Positions 1-13,069 are shown, counted from the stretch's first letter. The stretch: DNA of 64,000 bases from Liolophura sinensis (GCF_032854445.1 NC_088307.1:186001-250000), one strand, 5' to 3'. Notes: a model not told the origin generated them from the sequence alone. Numbers and translations are program-made.

Positions 1-1
1 C

Positions 2-118
2 AGGGCTTGTGTCCACTCAGTCGTCCAACACGCGACGATGTTTGTTCTGCGGGAATCTCTCATGGATTTCTACACTTTTTGCGACAGCAAGGATAAGCGT
101 CCTACTGACACACCGTAA
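2..118 (+). CDS. possible 3'-terminal coding exon, unknown gene
   Basis: An open frame enters at the window edge and ends at TAA 116-118, giving about 38 residues that end in CDSKDKRPTDTP. The frame has a natural, charged composition (FVLRESLMDFYTFCDSKDK), unlike the repeat-derived frames around it. No acceptor is visible because the window starts here. I recognise no domain. It may be the last exon of a gene lying to the left, or a chance open segment. A longer open frame overlaps it in another phase (9-251), but that one has no protein-like features. Confidence 0.22.
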   Translation, partial: RACVHSVVQHATMFVLRESLMDFYTFCDSKDKRPTDTP

Positions 119-224
119 AGCTGCCTTAAAGGTAAATGGAACTAGCTTAGTGATGATAACCACGTCACTAACCCAGATGCATTCAAGATGTGCTACTACT
201 ACTGTCACATTTTCACAATGGGAA

Positions 225-302
225 CAGTACAGTCAGCCGAAAACAGTATAGTGAGCCGAAAACAGTACAGTCAGCCGAAAACTGTACAGTCAGCCGAAAA
301 CA
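225..302. repeat. 19-bp tandem repeat, 4 copies
   Basis: Four consecutive copies of AGTACAGTCAGCCGAAAAC, with single-base changes such as AGTATAGTGAGCC. It is a small, young minisatellite. Confidence 0.85.
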
Positions 303-889
303 CAGGCTACAGTTTTAAACATGTACATGTAGCATAGTTTGGTCTTTTCATTATGAGAAGACATATGAACACGTGAAAATGACAGCATGGGACCATTGTA
401 ATACATTAAAATTCTATGACAGAATATACGCTTTGCGCGAGTTCTAAAGGTGTATTGTAAACTGGCAACATCCTGTCTGCCTAGGGATTCAACCAAGCAT
501 ATGGCATTCTAACCAATAAATATTATAACTTTTAAATCTATACTCCACATATAGAATACACAAAATTTCACTGCTTATGGTACTTAGTTATAGCAAAAAG
601 TAAATACATTGTAAGACCGTTATCCCAGGCAAAACCATGAGATAACCTGAGGTAACTCCGAACCGTACCTCTCTGTACTCAGACATCAGACAGCTGTGCG
701 AATTACTCCATGTTTTCGGTGCCACGCTGGCATATCACTAGAGTTGCCTTGTTATGGTAACAATCTTGGGGAGATTGTCCACACGTTTTGCATGGTAAGG
801 AGTTTTATGCCCTCCGTACCCTTTTTAAAATGTAGGACACACCGTAAACGACAGGAAACAATATATTTTACGTTACAACAGACGTACAC
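303..889. other. unassigned intergenic or intronic sequence
   Basis: Non-repetitive AT-rich sequence. Open frames are short and lack convincing splice sites or protein-like composition. I see nothing to annotate before the 45-bp array begins. Confidence 0.5.
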
Positions 890-2640
890 ACAGTCTTATA
901 TGTTTGTGTACTGTCGTCTTTGCATTAAAATACATGTACACATTGTCATATGTTTGTATTTTCGAATGTGAATTACATGTGCACACTGTCCTATGTTTGT
1001 GTTTTGTTGCCTGTGACTTAGAAGTACACTGTCTTATGTGCATTGTAGCCTGTGCATCACAATACATGTACACATTCTCCTCTGTCCGATGTCTGTGTAT
1101 TGTCGACTTTGCATTGCATGTACACACTGTCCTATGTCTGTGTATTGTCGAATGTGAATTACATGTGCACACTGTCCTATGTTTGTGTTTTGTTGCCTGT
1201 GAATTAGAAGTACACTGTCTTATGTGTATTGTAGTCCGTGCATCACACTACATGTACCCACTCTCCTATGTCCTATGTTTGTGTATTGTCGACTGTGCAT
1301 TGCATATACACACTGTCCTATGTGTATTGTCGACTTTGCTTCGCATGTGCGCACTATCCTATGTTTGTGTCTTGTCGACTTTGCATTGCATGTACACAGT
1401 GTCCTATGTCTGTGTATTGTCGACTTTGCATTGCATGTACACACTGTCCTATGTCTGCATATTGTCGACTTTGCATTGCATGTACACAGTGTCCTATGTC
1501 TGTGTATTGTCGACTTTGCATTGCATGTACACAGTGTCCTATGTCTGTGTATTGTCGACTGTGTATTGCATGTACACAGTGTCCTATGTCTGTGTATTGT
1601 CGACTGTGTATTGCATGTACACACTGTCCTATGTCTGTGTATTGTCCACTTTGTATTGCATATACACACTGTCCTATGTCTGTGTATTGTCCACTTTGCA
1701 TTGCATGTACACAGTGTCCTATGTCTGTGTATTGTCGACTTTGCATTGCATGTACACACTGTCCTATGCCTGTGTATTGTCGACTTTGCATTGCATGTAC
1801 ACACTGTCCTATGATTGTGTATTGTTGACTTTGCATTGCATGTACACACTGTCCTATGTCTGCATATTGTCGACTTTGCATTGCATGTACACAGTGTCCT
1901 ATGTCTGTGTATTGTCGACTTTGCATTGCATGTACACACTGTCCTATGTCTGCATATTGTCGACTTTGCATTGCATGTACACAGTGTCCTATGTCTGTGT
2001 ATTGTCGACTTTGCATTGCATGTACACAGTGTCCTATGTCTGTGTATTGTCGACTGTGTATTGCATGTACACAGTGTCCTATGTCTGTGTATTGTCGACT
2101 GTGTATTGCATGTACACACTGTCCTATGTCTGTGTATTGTCCACTTTGTATTGCATATACACACTGTCCTATGTCTGTGTATTGTCGACTTTGCATTGCA
2201 TGTACACAGTGTCCTATGTCTGTGTATTGTCGACTTTGCATTGCATGTACACACTGTCCTATGCCTGTGTATTGTCGACTTTGCATTGCATGTACACACT
2301 GTTGTATGTTTGTGTATTGTTGACTTTGCATTGCATGTACACACTGTCCTATGTCTGCATATTGTCGACTTTGCATTGCATGTACACAGTGTCCTATGTC
2401 TGTGTATTGTCGACTTTGCATTGCATGTACACAGTGTCCTATGTCTGTGTATTGTCGACTGCATTGCATGAACACAGTGTCCTATGTCTGTGTATTGTCG
2501 ACTGTGTATTGCATGTACACACTGTCCTATTTCTGTGCATTGTCCACTTTGTATTGCATGTACACACTGTCCTCTATCTGTGTATTGTCGACTGTGCATG
2601 ACATATGTGCACTGTCCCATTGTTTGTGTATTGTAGTGTT
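890..2640. repeat. 45-bp minisatellite array
   Basis: About 37 head-to-tail copies of a 45-bp unit with core TGTCCTATGTCTGTGTATTG, then a GTCGAC palindrome and TTTGCATTGCATGTACAC. The first copies (890-1300) and last copies (2460-2640) are diverged and the middle is homogeneous. A segment starting near 1450 recurs near 1945, an offset of 495 bp or 11 units, which shows block duplication. Because 45 is divisible by three, several frames on both strands stay open (up to 565 codons, period CVLSTLHCMYTVSYV). These are repeat artefacts, not genes. Confidence 0.95.
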
Positions 2641-3960
2641 CACTGTTGTACAGCTAGACTAGTTTATCCATCTTCCTGTCAGCAAGGCTGACTCTTGCTA
2701 TAGGCTCTGTTTTCGCCCTTGCTTTACTGTAGGTATGGAAGTCTGCAGAAACCTACTCAGTCGGCAGCCAATGGCACTGCGGCCTGAGTACTTCCGCCCG
2801 GGCATATTTAGTCAACCACTGATCCTCCCTCATAAGTGTGAATTTCCTTGTGCCGAAGAAAAAATACATATACGTTTAGATCCGATTTATTCTTTGACAC
2901 AACATTATACAACACCAATAAGCTGTGCTATGGGCGGTGATCGATGAGCTTCTATTAAAACGAACAGAGAGATTGAAATACACCGTGCTGTCAGGAAATA
3001 CTGGTTATAGCGAAAGAGTGCTGTTGTTGTTGTTTCGCCACTAATTTGTATCGAGCCTATTTTGCCTCAGAATGACAGTCACATCGATAATCCATTACAC
3101 GTCGATGTGCAAGGAGTTATTTTTTCTAGCACTTTTACGCCTAGTGTGAAATGAATTTATTCATGGCATACTTCTTACTACAGCCACATCCCATGTTCTT
3201 CTGAACTCCTGTCAGTCTCAATAACTGAGTTACACAACTAAGAATACCCTCACGTCTACTGAGTAGTTGACGGTGTATAGATACAGCGCATGCGCACTTT
3301 CCTAGAGGTTCCCCACGGCGCAGCCAAATATCCATTTGCTTGGTTATAACATCATTACGTGAATACAGTTCCCTTACACATTGAGTCCCGAAATAAATGA
3401 ATACCGTCGAAAAATGATATCGACATCGGGGTCTCCCGTGAGCCGAGTTGAGAATATATTTACATTTAAATAGTCCGTTGACAGGTATTAATCGATTGTA
3501 TGAGACTGGCAGACCAGCCACTCATTCGCGCTGAATATTGCAGAAGCTAACGTAATTGTATTATAGCGCCTGATCTCTAATAACTTCTTGCAGGCAATAC
3601 ATTATAAAAACACTGCGACTCGGGACAGAGTTGAGCTGCGAATAGGAAGGCTCTTGACAGAATATCCTTGATAGAGGCAAGGATTTCAACATAGTTTAAA
3701 GCAAACAATATTCGAAATTGTTCAGGCATTGAAAAAACAACTATTTTGGAGGGAAAATAATTTTTGCTTTAATAACCTATTGTTAATATACAGCATTGGC
3801 CTGCCTTAAACGACCGCCATACCACCATCAGAGATAAAGTACAAATACTCCCGTTAACATAAAAACAACTTCATACTTCAGTTCCCTTCACTCTCCCTAT
3901 CCGGTCGACGAAAGTCGTGTGGCTGTTTGACAAGATATGTAGGCCTTAAACTGGACAGGC
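2641..3960. other. unique sequence with one weak minus-strand ORF
   Basis: Non-repetitive DNA of moderate GC content. The longest open frame is 3521-3141 on the minus strand (126 codons, C-terminal MGCGCSKKYAMNKFISH). It matches no family I know. A GCGCATGCGC palindrome lies at 3286-3295. No exon with paired splice sites was found. Confidence 0.45.
3286..3295. promoter_or_regulatory. NRF1-like palindrome
   Basis: The perfect palindrome GCGCATGCGC matches the core recognised by animal NRF1-type factors and often marks CpG-type promoters. No transcription start or adjacent first exon is visible, so function is only a possibility. Confidence 0.25.
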
Positions 3961-3964
3961 TTGG

Positions 3965-4195
3965 CATGGTCATTTACACCCTATACACCATGGGATTTAA
4001 ATGAACATTTACACCGCATACTGTATAGGATGTGGATGATCATTTACACCTTATACAGTAGGACGCTTGAATGGTCATTTACACCTTATACTGTAAGACA
4101 TTTGAATAAACATTTACACCTTACAATGTAGAGGGCTAGGGTTGTCATTTTCACCCTGCACTGTAGAAGATTTAAATGGAAATTCCGGCCTGATA
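3965..4195. repeat. degenerate ~37-bp tandem repeat
   Basis: About six diverged copies built on CATTTACACCTTATACTGTA followed by a variable purine-rich half (GGACGCTTGAATGGT, AGACATTTGAATAAA). The copies have drifted in both sequence and length. Confidence 0.8.
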
Positions 4196-4619
4196 ATGTA
4201 TGGGTTTTCTATGATAAAACTCACCTCACAGCATTCTTCTTTTTGTATTTCAAACTTGATTATCATGCCAAAATTCCCATTATATACTCTGGCAGCTTGT
4301 GCTTCCAGGAGGGAATAAACCGGATATTGTGGGAGAACACGATCTTTGTCTTCCATATTCCATTATGAGAGACTTCCTGTTGTAGGTACAAATATCCGGT
4401 ACTCGCTGTGTAAAGGCACTGGACATTGGCTACCATGTTGAGGCAAAATCTGCACCCATGATACATCAACAGTATCCATCAGTGCACCTCCACGCTGGGA
4501 CTGCTCCACGTTGAGACTGCCCTCACTCGTACACAGGCTGTCAAGTTCCCAAATTCCCGCACATGGTACGAGACAATAAATAAGGCGTTCAACTGATCTA
4601 TCCAATTCATTTTCTGGCA

Positions 4620-6740
4620 TATAAATTTGTACACAGGTCTGTTGTGGAAAATGTACTTGTACACATCTCTGTGCTGAAATATGTACATTTACACAGGCCT
4701 GTGCCGGAATATGTATTTGTACACAGGTCTGTGCTAAAATATGTACTTGTACACGGGTCTGTTGTAGAATATGTACTTGTTCACAAGTCTGTTGTGGAGT
4801 ATATACGGGTACACACGTCTGTGCTGGAATATGTACTTGCACACTGGTCTATGTTGTAATAAGTACTTGTACACGTGTCTGTTGTGGAATATGTACTTGG
4901 ACACATGTCTGTGCTGGAAAATGTATTTGTATACAGGTCTGTGTTGGAATATATACTTGTACACATGTCTGTGCTGGAATATATACTTGTACACAGGCGT
5001 GTGCTTGAATATGTACTTGTACACATCTCTGTGGTGGGATACGTATTTGTTCACATCTCTGTGCTGCAATATGTACTTATACACTGGTCTGTGCTGGAAT
5101 ATGTGTTGGTACACACGTCTGTGCTGGAATGTGTACTTGTACACATGTCTGTTGTGGAATATGTAGTTGTACACATCTCTGTGCTGGAATATATGCACGT
5201 ACACAGGTCAGTGCTGAAATATGTAGTTGTACACAAGTGTTTTGTGCAATATGTACGTGTGCACTGGTCTGTGCTGGAATATGTACTGGTACACAGGCCT
5301 GTGCTGGAATATGTACCTGTTCACATCTGTGTGCTGGAATACGTACTTGTTCACGTCTCTGTGCTGGAATATGCACTTGTTCACAGGTTTGTGCTGGAAT
5401 ATGTACTTATACAAAGGCCTGTGCTAGAATATGGACATGTACACGGGCCTGTGCTGGAATGTGTACTTGTATGTACACCGGTCTCTGCTGGAATATGTGC
5501 TTGTACACAGGTTTGTTGTGGGATATGTACTTGTATACAGGTTTGTGCTGGAATATGTACTTGTACACAGGCCTGTGCTGGAATGTGTACTTGTACACAT
5601 GTCTGTGCTGGAGTATGTATTTGTACACAGGCCAGTGCTGGAATATGTTCTTGTACACCGGTCTGTGCTGGAATATGAACTTGTATACATGTCTGTTTGA
5701 AAATGTGTACCTGTACATAGATTTGTGCTGGAATATGTACTTGTGCACTTATTACTGCTGGAATATGTACTTGTACACATGTCTGTGCTGGATTATATTG
5801 TTGTTCACATCTTTGTGCTGGAATATGTTTTTTGTGCACAGGTCTGTGCTGGGATATGTACTTGTTCACATCTCTGTGCTGGAAAATGTACTTGTGCACT
5901 GGTCTCTGCTGGAATATGTACTTGTTTATAGGTCTGTGTTGGAATATGTAGTTGTCCACATCGCTTTTGTGGAATATGTCTTTCTACACAGGTCTGTGTT
6001 GAAATATGTATCAGTTCACATCTCTGTGCTGCAATGTGTATATGTACACAGGTCTGTGCTGGAACATGTTCTTGTACACAGGTCTGTGCTGAAATATGTA
6101 CTTGTACACAGGTTTGTGCTGAAATATGTACTTGTACTCAGGTCTGTGCTGGAATATGTACTGGTACACCCCTCTGTGCTGGAATGTGTACTTGTTCACA
6201 AGGCCTGTGCTGGAGTATGTACTTGTTTACATTTCTGTGCTGGAGTATGTACTTGTTTACATTTCTGTGCTGGAGTATGTACTTGTTTACATTTCTGTGC
6301 TGGAATATGTACTTGTTTACATTTCTGTGCTGGAATATGTACTTGTACACAGGTCTGTGCTGGAATATGTACTTGTACACAGGTCTGTGCTGGATTATAT
6401 ACATGTAGTTGTTTACATCTTTGTGCTGGAATATGTTTTTGTACACAGGTCAGTGCTGGAATATGTACTTGTTGACATCTCTGTGCTGGAATATGTACTT
6501 GTATACAGGTCTGTGCTGCAATATGTATACAGGTCTGCTTTAAATTGTTTACCTGTACATAGGTTTGTGCTTGAATATGAACTTATATATAGGTCTGTTT
6601 TGAAATGTGTACCTGTACATACATCTGTGCTGGAATATATGCTTGTACACAGGCCTGTGATGTAATATGTATTTTTACACAGGTCTGTGCTGGAATTTGT
6701 ACTTGTACACTGGTCTGTTCGAGAATGTGTTAGGTGTGGT
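4620..6740. repeat. 30-bp minisatellite array
   Basis: About 70 copies of a 30-bp unit, ATGTACTTGTACACAGGTCT followed by GTGCTGGAAT. Common variants are ACACATGTCTG and TTCACATCTCTG. Five copies at 6200-6345 are almost identical (TTTACATTTCTGTGCTGG) and mark a local recent expansion. The period is divisible by three, so all the long open frames here (for example 5129-6475) are artefacts. Confidence 0.95.
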
Positions 6741-6779
6741 GATGTTGTACAGGGTGGATGTGATGTTGTATGTGTTACA

Positions 6780-7650
6780 GAATGACAATAGTGATAAACA
6801 ATATGTATTACCAACTGACAATAGTAATTAATTGTACGTGTTACGGACTGGCCATAGTGACGATCTGCACGTATTACAGATTGACCCTTGTAATTGAATG
6901 GTATGTATTATTGACTGACCTTATTGATGAACGGTGAGTGATATGTACTGACCATGGTGATGAATGGTACATGTATGGGCTGACCATGGTGATGAGTGGT
7001 ACGTGATACGGACTGATCATAGTGATGAATGGTACATGTATGGGCTGACCATGGTGATGAGTGGTACGTGATACGGACTGATCATAGTGATGAATGGTAC
7101 ATGTTATGGACTGATCACGGTGACGATTTGTTTGTGTTACTGATTGAGTTTACACCTGAGTGTCTGTACGCTTGCTGACCCTCCTTGGAGCTGTGAATCA
7201 GATTTTTTTGCTTTCAATGGAGTGATAGTAGAGCACTACTGCCCTGCACCTCACACACTTTTTTGTATCTCCTGTGAATGTACGGGAATGAGGCATTGTA
7301 CGATTTGCCATAGTTATAACTGGTACGTGTGATCAACTAAACAAAGTGATGAATGGTACATGGTACGAAATGACTATAGTTATGAGTGGCACTTGTGACA
7401 AACTCACCATAGTGGGGAATGGTGTATTGTACGGACTGAATATGTTGATGAATGGTAGATGTTATGGACTGACCATGGTGATGAATGGTACAAGATACGA
7501 ACTGACCGTAATGGTGTTTTGTGTTATGATGAATGGTACACGGTACGGACTGATGGTGATGATGAATGGTCCAAAGTACGAGCTGATCGTAATGATGGTT
7601 TGTGTTATGAGGAATGGTTCACGGTATAGAATGTACATAGGGATACTTTT
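6780..7650. repeat. degenerate ~33-bp tandem repeat
   Basis: Irregular copies of a unit like GACTGACCATGGTGATGAAT followed by GGTACATGATACG. It is interrupted by unique sequence around 7150-7320. A 65-bp block near 6960 is repeated at about 7025. The array is old and diverged. Confidence 0.75.
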
Positions 7651-8270
7651 CATGTGTTAATGAAGCGATGAATGATGACATGATGTTGAGAAGTCACTAT
7701 TTTACCCCTCGAATCAGGCATGCCATTGACAAAAATATCAGGATCACAACTGTGTTATGGTTTACATATCTCTCAGACGTAGGAAATATTGTCAGCTATT
7801 TTTCAAATGTCGAAGGTCTGTCCCCAGGAAATGGCCACACGTATCCCTTGAAATCCGACATCTTCTCATTTTACCTCACGCAGTGTTTCATTCTAGCTGT
7901 TAGTGTAAATACCTGAATGATAGCAATTTATACGCCACTAGCAATATGACTGATGCAAAAGATGAAATGATATAAAGATGTTAGCTTCAATATTGTAGGC
8001 GTCACTGGCCCAGAATTTCTTAAATGCTGTGTTGCCATGACATTTAATAAACAGTAACATGAAAGCACTAAGCTGTGATATATGCTCTATAATTGCCTTG
8101 TCCACGTTACATAATCGAGAGGACATTGACAGCATACACCAACCACACGTTCACGAATCAGTACAGCTGTGAGCCCAAAACTGTCATCCGGGCAGAAATG
8201 GCTTATATTACAGGAGAGGCAGAAATACATGGGCATAGATTCTATGAGTAAAGGTAAAAAAAAAAACAAG
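7651..8270. other. unassigned unique sequence
   Basis: Non-repetitive sequence with only short open frames (for example 7668-7916 plus, 82 codons) and no recognisable domain or splice-flanked exon. Confidence 0.45.
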
Positions 8271-8640
8271 TCATCTGACAGTCATTACATGACAGGTATC
8301 ACCACTGTCATCAGTGTCATCAGGGTCGCCGTCAGGTGTGTTATCTCTTTCATCAGTGCCATCGTTGTCATCGCTGTCAGCAGTGTCAGCGCTCGCAGCA
8401 GTGTCATCGTTGTCGTCACTGTCATCGCTAACGTCAGGAGATTGAGCTATTTGACACGCTATTCCTGTCATAAAATATGCACTTGATTCACACTGGCCAC
8501 AGGTAATTTTTACACTTGATTCACACTGGCCACATGTAAGTTTTACACCTGATTCACACTGGCCACATGTAATTTTACACGTGATGCACTGGCCAAGAGT
8601 AATTTTTACACATGATTTACACTGGCCACATGTAATTTTC
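8271..8640 (-). CDS. possible Cys-repeat/Asp-rich small ORF, or repeat artefact
   Basis: Reading the minus strand from the Met at 8640 gives about 123 residues ending at TGA near 8271. The first half is five or six copies of an 11-residue period (KITCGQCESSV), encoded by a 33-bp tandem repeat at 8463-8640. The second half is strongly acidic (DVSDDSDDNDDTAASADT and on), encoded by a GAY-rich triplet tract at 8290-8450. Acidic Asp-rich proteins are known among molluscan shell-matrix proteins, but I recognise no specific homologue. The frame is also open upstream to 8831. No splice acceptor, promoter or poly(A) signal supports expression. The alternative is a minisatellite beside a trinucleotide-like tract that happen to share a frame. 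Confidence 0.2.
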
Positions 8641-9120
8641 ATGCCCACAATGATTGGAAAAATACAAAGTAAATATGCTTCTCCGTAATGGAAGATAAAA
8701 TACCAGGTGCCTAGACAGTGCCTGTAATGAGTGATGAAATACCAAGTACTGAAAAGAACTATCCCGTGATGGGGAAATAAAATTTCAGGTGTCGGGACTT
8801 CGCATGTTGTGGAAGATAAAATACAGGACATCGCCCGTAATGGAAAATACGTAATATAAAATACCAGGTATCGAGACTTCGTCCGTATCGAGTAATCAAA
8901 CAGAAAGTATTAAACAGGCCTTCCCCGCGTAATGTGAAAAGAAATACGTAGTGCTGAGACTTTGCCCGTAATGAATGCAAAAATACCAAGTGCCATGACA
9001 CTACCCGTGAAGGATGATAAAATACAATGAGGTGGTAGTTTATCCGTACCGGGTGATAATATCCGTACTGGGTGATAATATCCGCACTGGGTGATAATAT
9101 CCTTAATGGGAGGTAAAATT
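8641..9120. repeat. very degenerate ~45-bp tandem repeat
   Basis: Loosely repeated phrases (GATAAAATACCAGGT, GAGACTTCGTCCGTA, GCCCGTAATGAATGC) recur every 40-50 bp. The last part (9040-9110) is a cleaner 20-bp repeat of GGGTGATAATATCCGTACT. The array is ancient and decayed. Confidence 0.6.
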
Positions 9121-10165
9121 GGAATTTTCAAACATTTATCACTGATTTCGCTGAACGGACTCTACCGCACGTTTTTCTTTTATTACAATACGAAATAATC
9201 ACAAGGTATGAACCTGACTTAGACCTAACGAACAAAGCGCCTGGAGGTATTAAGTTTCCAAATAAGAGAGTTTCACCAAAACTAATTGTGTAAGGAATAA
9301 AGAGAGGTGATATCATTTTAGAACAAACAGACTGAGTCGTTTTATGGGATATCAGCAGGAGAAAATCAATGTTTCTTGTCAAAACTTCCAAACTCAATTC
9401 CAGCGCACAGGCCTTCATCGATTTACAGGTCATACACTCTATGAGAAACTCTATAGATGGCTGGAAATGGAAGTTTTTATAAAAAAAACACAGTGATGTA
9501 CTGCAGTATATACCATACATTCGAATCTGCCTTCTTGTAAAGTAATGGGAGAGAAAAACTAGGCAAATGTATTAAGCACCAACCTGACTGCACATGAGCA
9601 TGTAGCTCAGCGGTTGGACAACGCTATGTCATCCGGAGAAGCAGCCATCTTAAGGGCGGCAAAACCAGGAGCGTTTGTCTGTGATGACAGGTAACCAACA
9701 ATGACATAACGCATCATACAGATTTAAACCATTGGCCGCCTCAGCAGAGATTCGACTACACGTGAGATGAGGTGTTTAAAAGATCATCTATGACTTACCG
9801 GCGTAGTGGTCCTGGTTCCACATCACATTGGGCGGGAGAATGGACGTAGACGTACCGCAGCTCTAGACGCTTCACACCGATCTCATCCAGCTTTCCAATC
9901 TGCCAGGTTGTACGGGGAAACTACCAGGCCTGACCAATCGATAAATTCCATCGATTCCATGTACGCGTACTGTAACAGGCACGCGAGTCTCTAGAATTTA
10001 ATTTTGAAGACCCAATTTTGTCAGGTAAACCATAATTCCCCGAACAGAAATACCTTCGAGACACTATGTCTGAATGACAAGAGATTTCTTTTTGGATAGA
10101 CAACGGGTATGTTTCTCAAAAAGATGCTAGCGGACGTGTTTATCCACCTCCAAATACAAAACGAG
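9121..10165. other. unique sequence with a possible SINE-head relic and a candidate exon
   Basis: Mostly unique DNA. At 9604-9640 the phrase TAGCTCAGCGGTTGG resembles a tRNA A box, but no B box follows at normal spacing, so it is at best a SINE or tRNA relic. On the minus strand an open segment from about 9961 to 9800 (containing IGKLDEIGVKRLELRYVYVH) runs into a consensus donor CCG/GTAAGTC. I cannot assign it to a family and treat it as a weak exon candidate. Confidence 0.3.
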
Positions 10166-10167
10166 AA

Positions 10168-11896
10168 TGGTCGTGTGGGTAAGAGAGAACGATGATGGAA
10201 GTAGCGTCGGATGACACGACCAACATAGTAACGTTATAAGACAAGACAATCATGGTAGCGTCGGAAGACACGACGATCTTAGTTGCGTTAGATGGTACAA
10301 TGATAATTGTTAATTTAGAGGATAATACAATTATAGTAACATTATAGGACAATGCAATCACACTGGCGTCAGAAGACACGACGATCTGAGTTGTGTTGGA
10401 TGGTACAATGATGATTGTAAAGTTAGAGGATAACACAGTCATAGTAACCTTATAGGACAATGCAATCACACTGGCGTCAGAAGACACGACGATCTTAGTT
10501 GCGTTGGATGGTACAATGATGATTGTAAAGTTAGAGGATAACACAGTCATAGTAACCTTATAGGACAATGCAATCACACTGGCGTCAGAAGACACGACGA
10601 TCTTAGTTGCGTTGGATGGTACAATGATGATTGTAAAGTTAAAGAACAAAACAATTATTGTAACGTTATACGGCAAGACAATTACAGTAGCGTCAGAGGG
10701 GAGCTTAGTACCGTTGGATGACTGGATGTTCATTCTTAAGTTAGAGAACAAAACAATCATAATAACGTTATAGGGCAAAACAAACACAGTAGCGTTAGAA
10801 GGCACGACGATCTTAGTAGAGTTGGATGACTGGATGCTCAATGTAAAGTTAGAAGACAAAACGTTCATATTAACGTTATAGGGCAAGACAATCACAGTAG
10901 CGATAGAAGGCACGACGATCCTAGTAGTGTTGGATGACTGGATGAGCATTGTAAAATTAGAAGACAAAACGTTTATATTAACGTTATAGGGCAAGACAAT
11001 CACAGTAGCGTTAGAAGGCACGACGATCTTAGTAGAGTTGGATGACTGGATGCTCCATGTAAAGTTAGAAGACAAAACGTTTATATGAACGTTATAGGGC
11101 AAGACAATCACAGCAGTGTTAGAAGGCACGACGATCTTAGTAGAGTTGGATAACTGGATGATCATTGTAAAGTTATAAGACAAAACGTTTATATTAACGT
11201 TATAGGGCAAGACAATCACAGTAGCGTTAGAAGGCACGACGATCTTAGTAGAGTTGGATGACTAGATGATCATTGTAAAGTTAGAAGACAAAACGTTTAT
11301 ATTAACGTTATAGGGCAAGACAATCACAGTAGCGTTAGAAGGCACGACGATCTTAGTAGAGTTGGATGACTGGATGATCATTGTAAAGTTAGAAGACAAA
11401 ACGTTTATATGAACGTTATAGGGCAAGACAATCACAGCAGTGTTAGAAGGCACGACGATCTTAGTAGAGTTGGATGGCTGTATGATCATTGTAAAGTTAG
11501 AAGACAAAACGTTTATATGAACGTTATAGGGCAAGACAACCACAGCAGTGTTAGAAGGCACGACGATCTTAGTAGAGTTGGATGACTGGATGATCATTGT
11601 AAAGTTAGAAGACAAAACGTTTATATGAACGTTATAGGGCAAGACAACCACAGCAGTGTTAGAAGGCACGACGATCTTAGTAGAGTTGGATGACTGGATG
11701 ATCATTGTAAAGTTAGAAACCAAAAGTTTATATTAACGTTATAGGGCAAGACAATCACAGCAGTGTTAGATGGCACGACGATCTTAGTTGCGTTGGATGA
11801 CTAGATGATCATTGTAAAGTTATAAGTCAAAACGTTTATATGAACTTTATAGGGCAAGACAACCACAGTAGTGTTAGAAGGCACGACGATCAAAAG
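10168..11896 (-). repeat. 108-bp minisatellite array (3 x 36 bp)
   Basis: About 16 copies of a 108-bp unit containing GGCACGACGATCTTAGTAGA, GTTGGATGACTGGATGATCA and AAACGTTTATATTAACGTTA. Each unit is itself three diverged 36-bp subunits: on the minus strand the subunits read NATVIVLPYNVN, INVLSSNFTMII and QSSNSTKIVVPS. The 10190-10680 copies are more diverged than the 10800-11880 copies. The period keeps minus-strand frames open for up to 365 codons, but stops recur at array irregularities and no splice or start context supports a gene. Confidence 0.92.
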
Positions 11897-13069
11897 GTAT
11901 AATTGTCTTCAGACAGAATTCACAAGTCATATCCCATGGCGAGTATCACAATATGTATGGTAATAAGACTATCTAGTTTTCACTAGACACAAGGTTTTGA
12001 GACAGACACCAACTTTGTGTCTCCCGTGCAACGCAACAGCATCAGTATGTCATTTCAATAATGCATTTTAACATCACAGCAAACTAAAACAATGATAATT
12101 ATTTTCGATAACAAAATTTTGTGAAGAAAACTCAGATATACGCATTTACTTTATCACTTATTAGATCAAACCATAACTGCGCAGACAAGTTTCAAAGTCC
12201 ATGTATTTGCAGCTGTCCATCGCACACCTCCACACACTGTTGTGATAAATTCATATGTGCAATACCATTTTCGACGCTGTACATGGACACAAATCTGTAT
12301 AAATGTGCTGGAAATCTGATGACAAAATATAGAGAACTAAGTTTCTGTACAAGTAAACATATACATGAAAACATGTCAATGCACTCTCAATGCATAAAAC
12401 CGAAGACTTAGTAATAATAACCATAATGACCAGAAAGATTGGAGTTTTGTCTCGCACCTGACCAGACAACTACCAGGGGCCAGATCACCTGTAGGAAGTG
12501 CATATGAAAGTACAGGTGTACAATAAATGAAATTGGATAGCATTTCATGGAATAACTGTCTTTCACACTAACTTGCCAGGAACACGGCAAAGTCAATCAA
12601 GATTCCATTCAAACTGTTGGAAAGAATTCAGCCGGCTTACAACCTTGTTACTTACAACCCCCGTCTTCTTTGACTTTGTGCCCTTTGCAGGGTTTAGCTG
12701 AACAAAGCACCTTTAGCTTAGCAAACAAACCAAACAAACAAGACTTGGATGAACTCGGTATATAGATACAATTAGGCTAATATTGAAAATAGTTACATAT
12801 AGCCATCGTTTAAGGAACAAAATTTAGCCTTGAGCAAGAGAAAAAAAGTTTGTACCATAATATAGTCAACTTGAGATTAAAAGTTTTATTTGTGAAAATT
12901 GTGACCTCGACTAGCCTGTCACATTCTGTGTCAGAGTCCATACCTGAGTTTCAACACCCAGAACAGCTGCTTTTAGCCAGGAGAGATAATTGCAATTTGA
13001 AATGGTGATTACTTCGCCTGGCAAACATGCATTCTTGAGGGGTTTAACGTTGTAATCAACAATTTTTCA
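11897..13069. other. unique sequence interrupting the 108-bp array
   Basis: About 1.2 kb of non-repetitive DNA lies between the main 108-bp array and the SINE that borders the separated array fragment at 13383. Open frames are short and unremarkable. Confidence 0.45.

Noticed and set aside
904-2601. 565-codon plus-strand open frame
   Set aside because: It is a 15-residue period produced by the 45-bp array. All frames on both strands are similarly open, and there is no start, splice or domain evidence.
3141-3521. 126-codon minus-strand ORF ending MGCGCSKKYAMNKFISH
   Set aside because: No recognisable domain, repeated basic/aromatic runs without pattern, and no promoter or splice context. A frame of this length is expected occasionally by chance.
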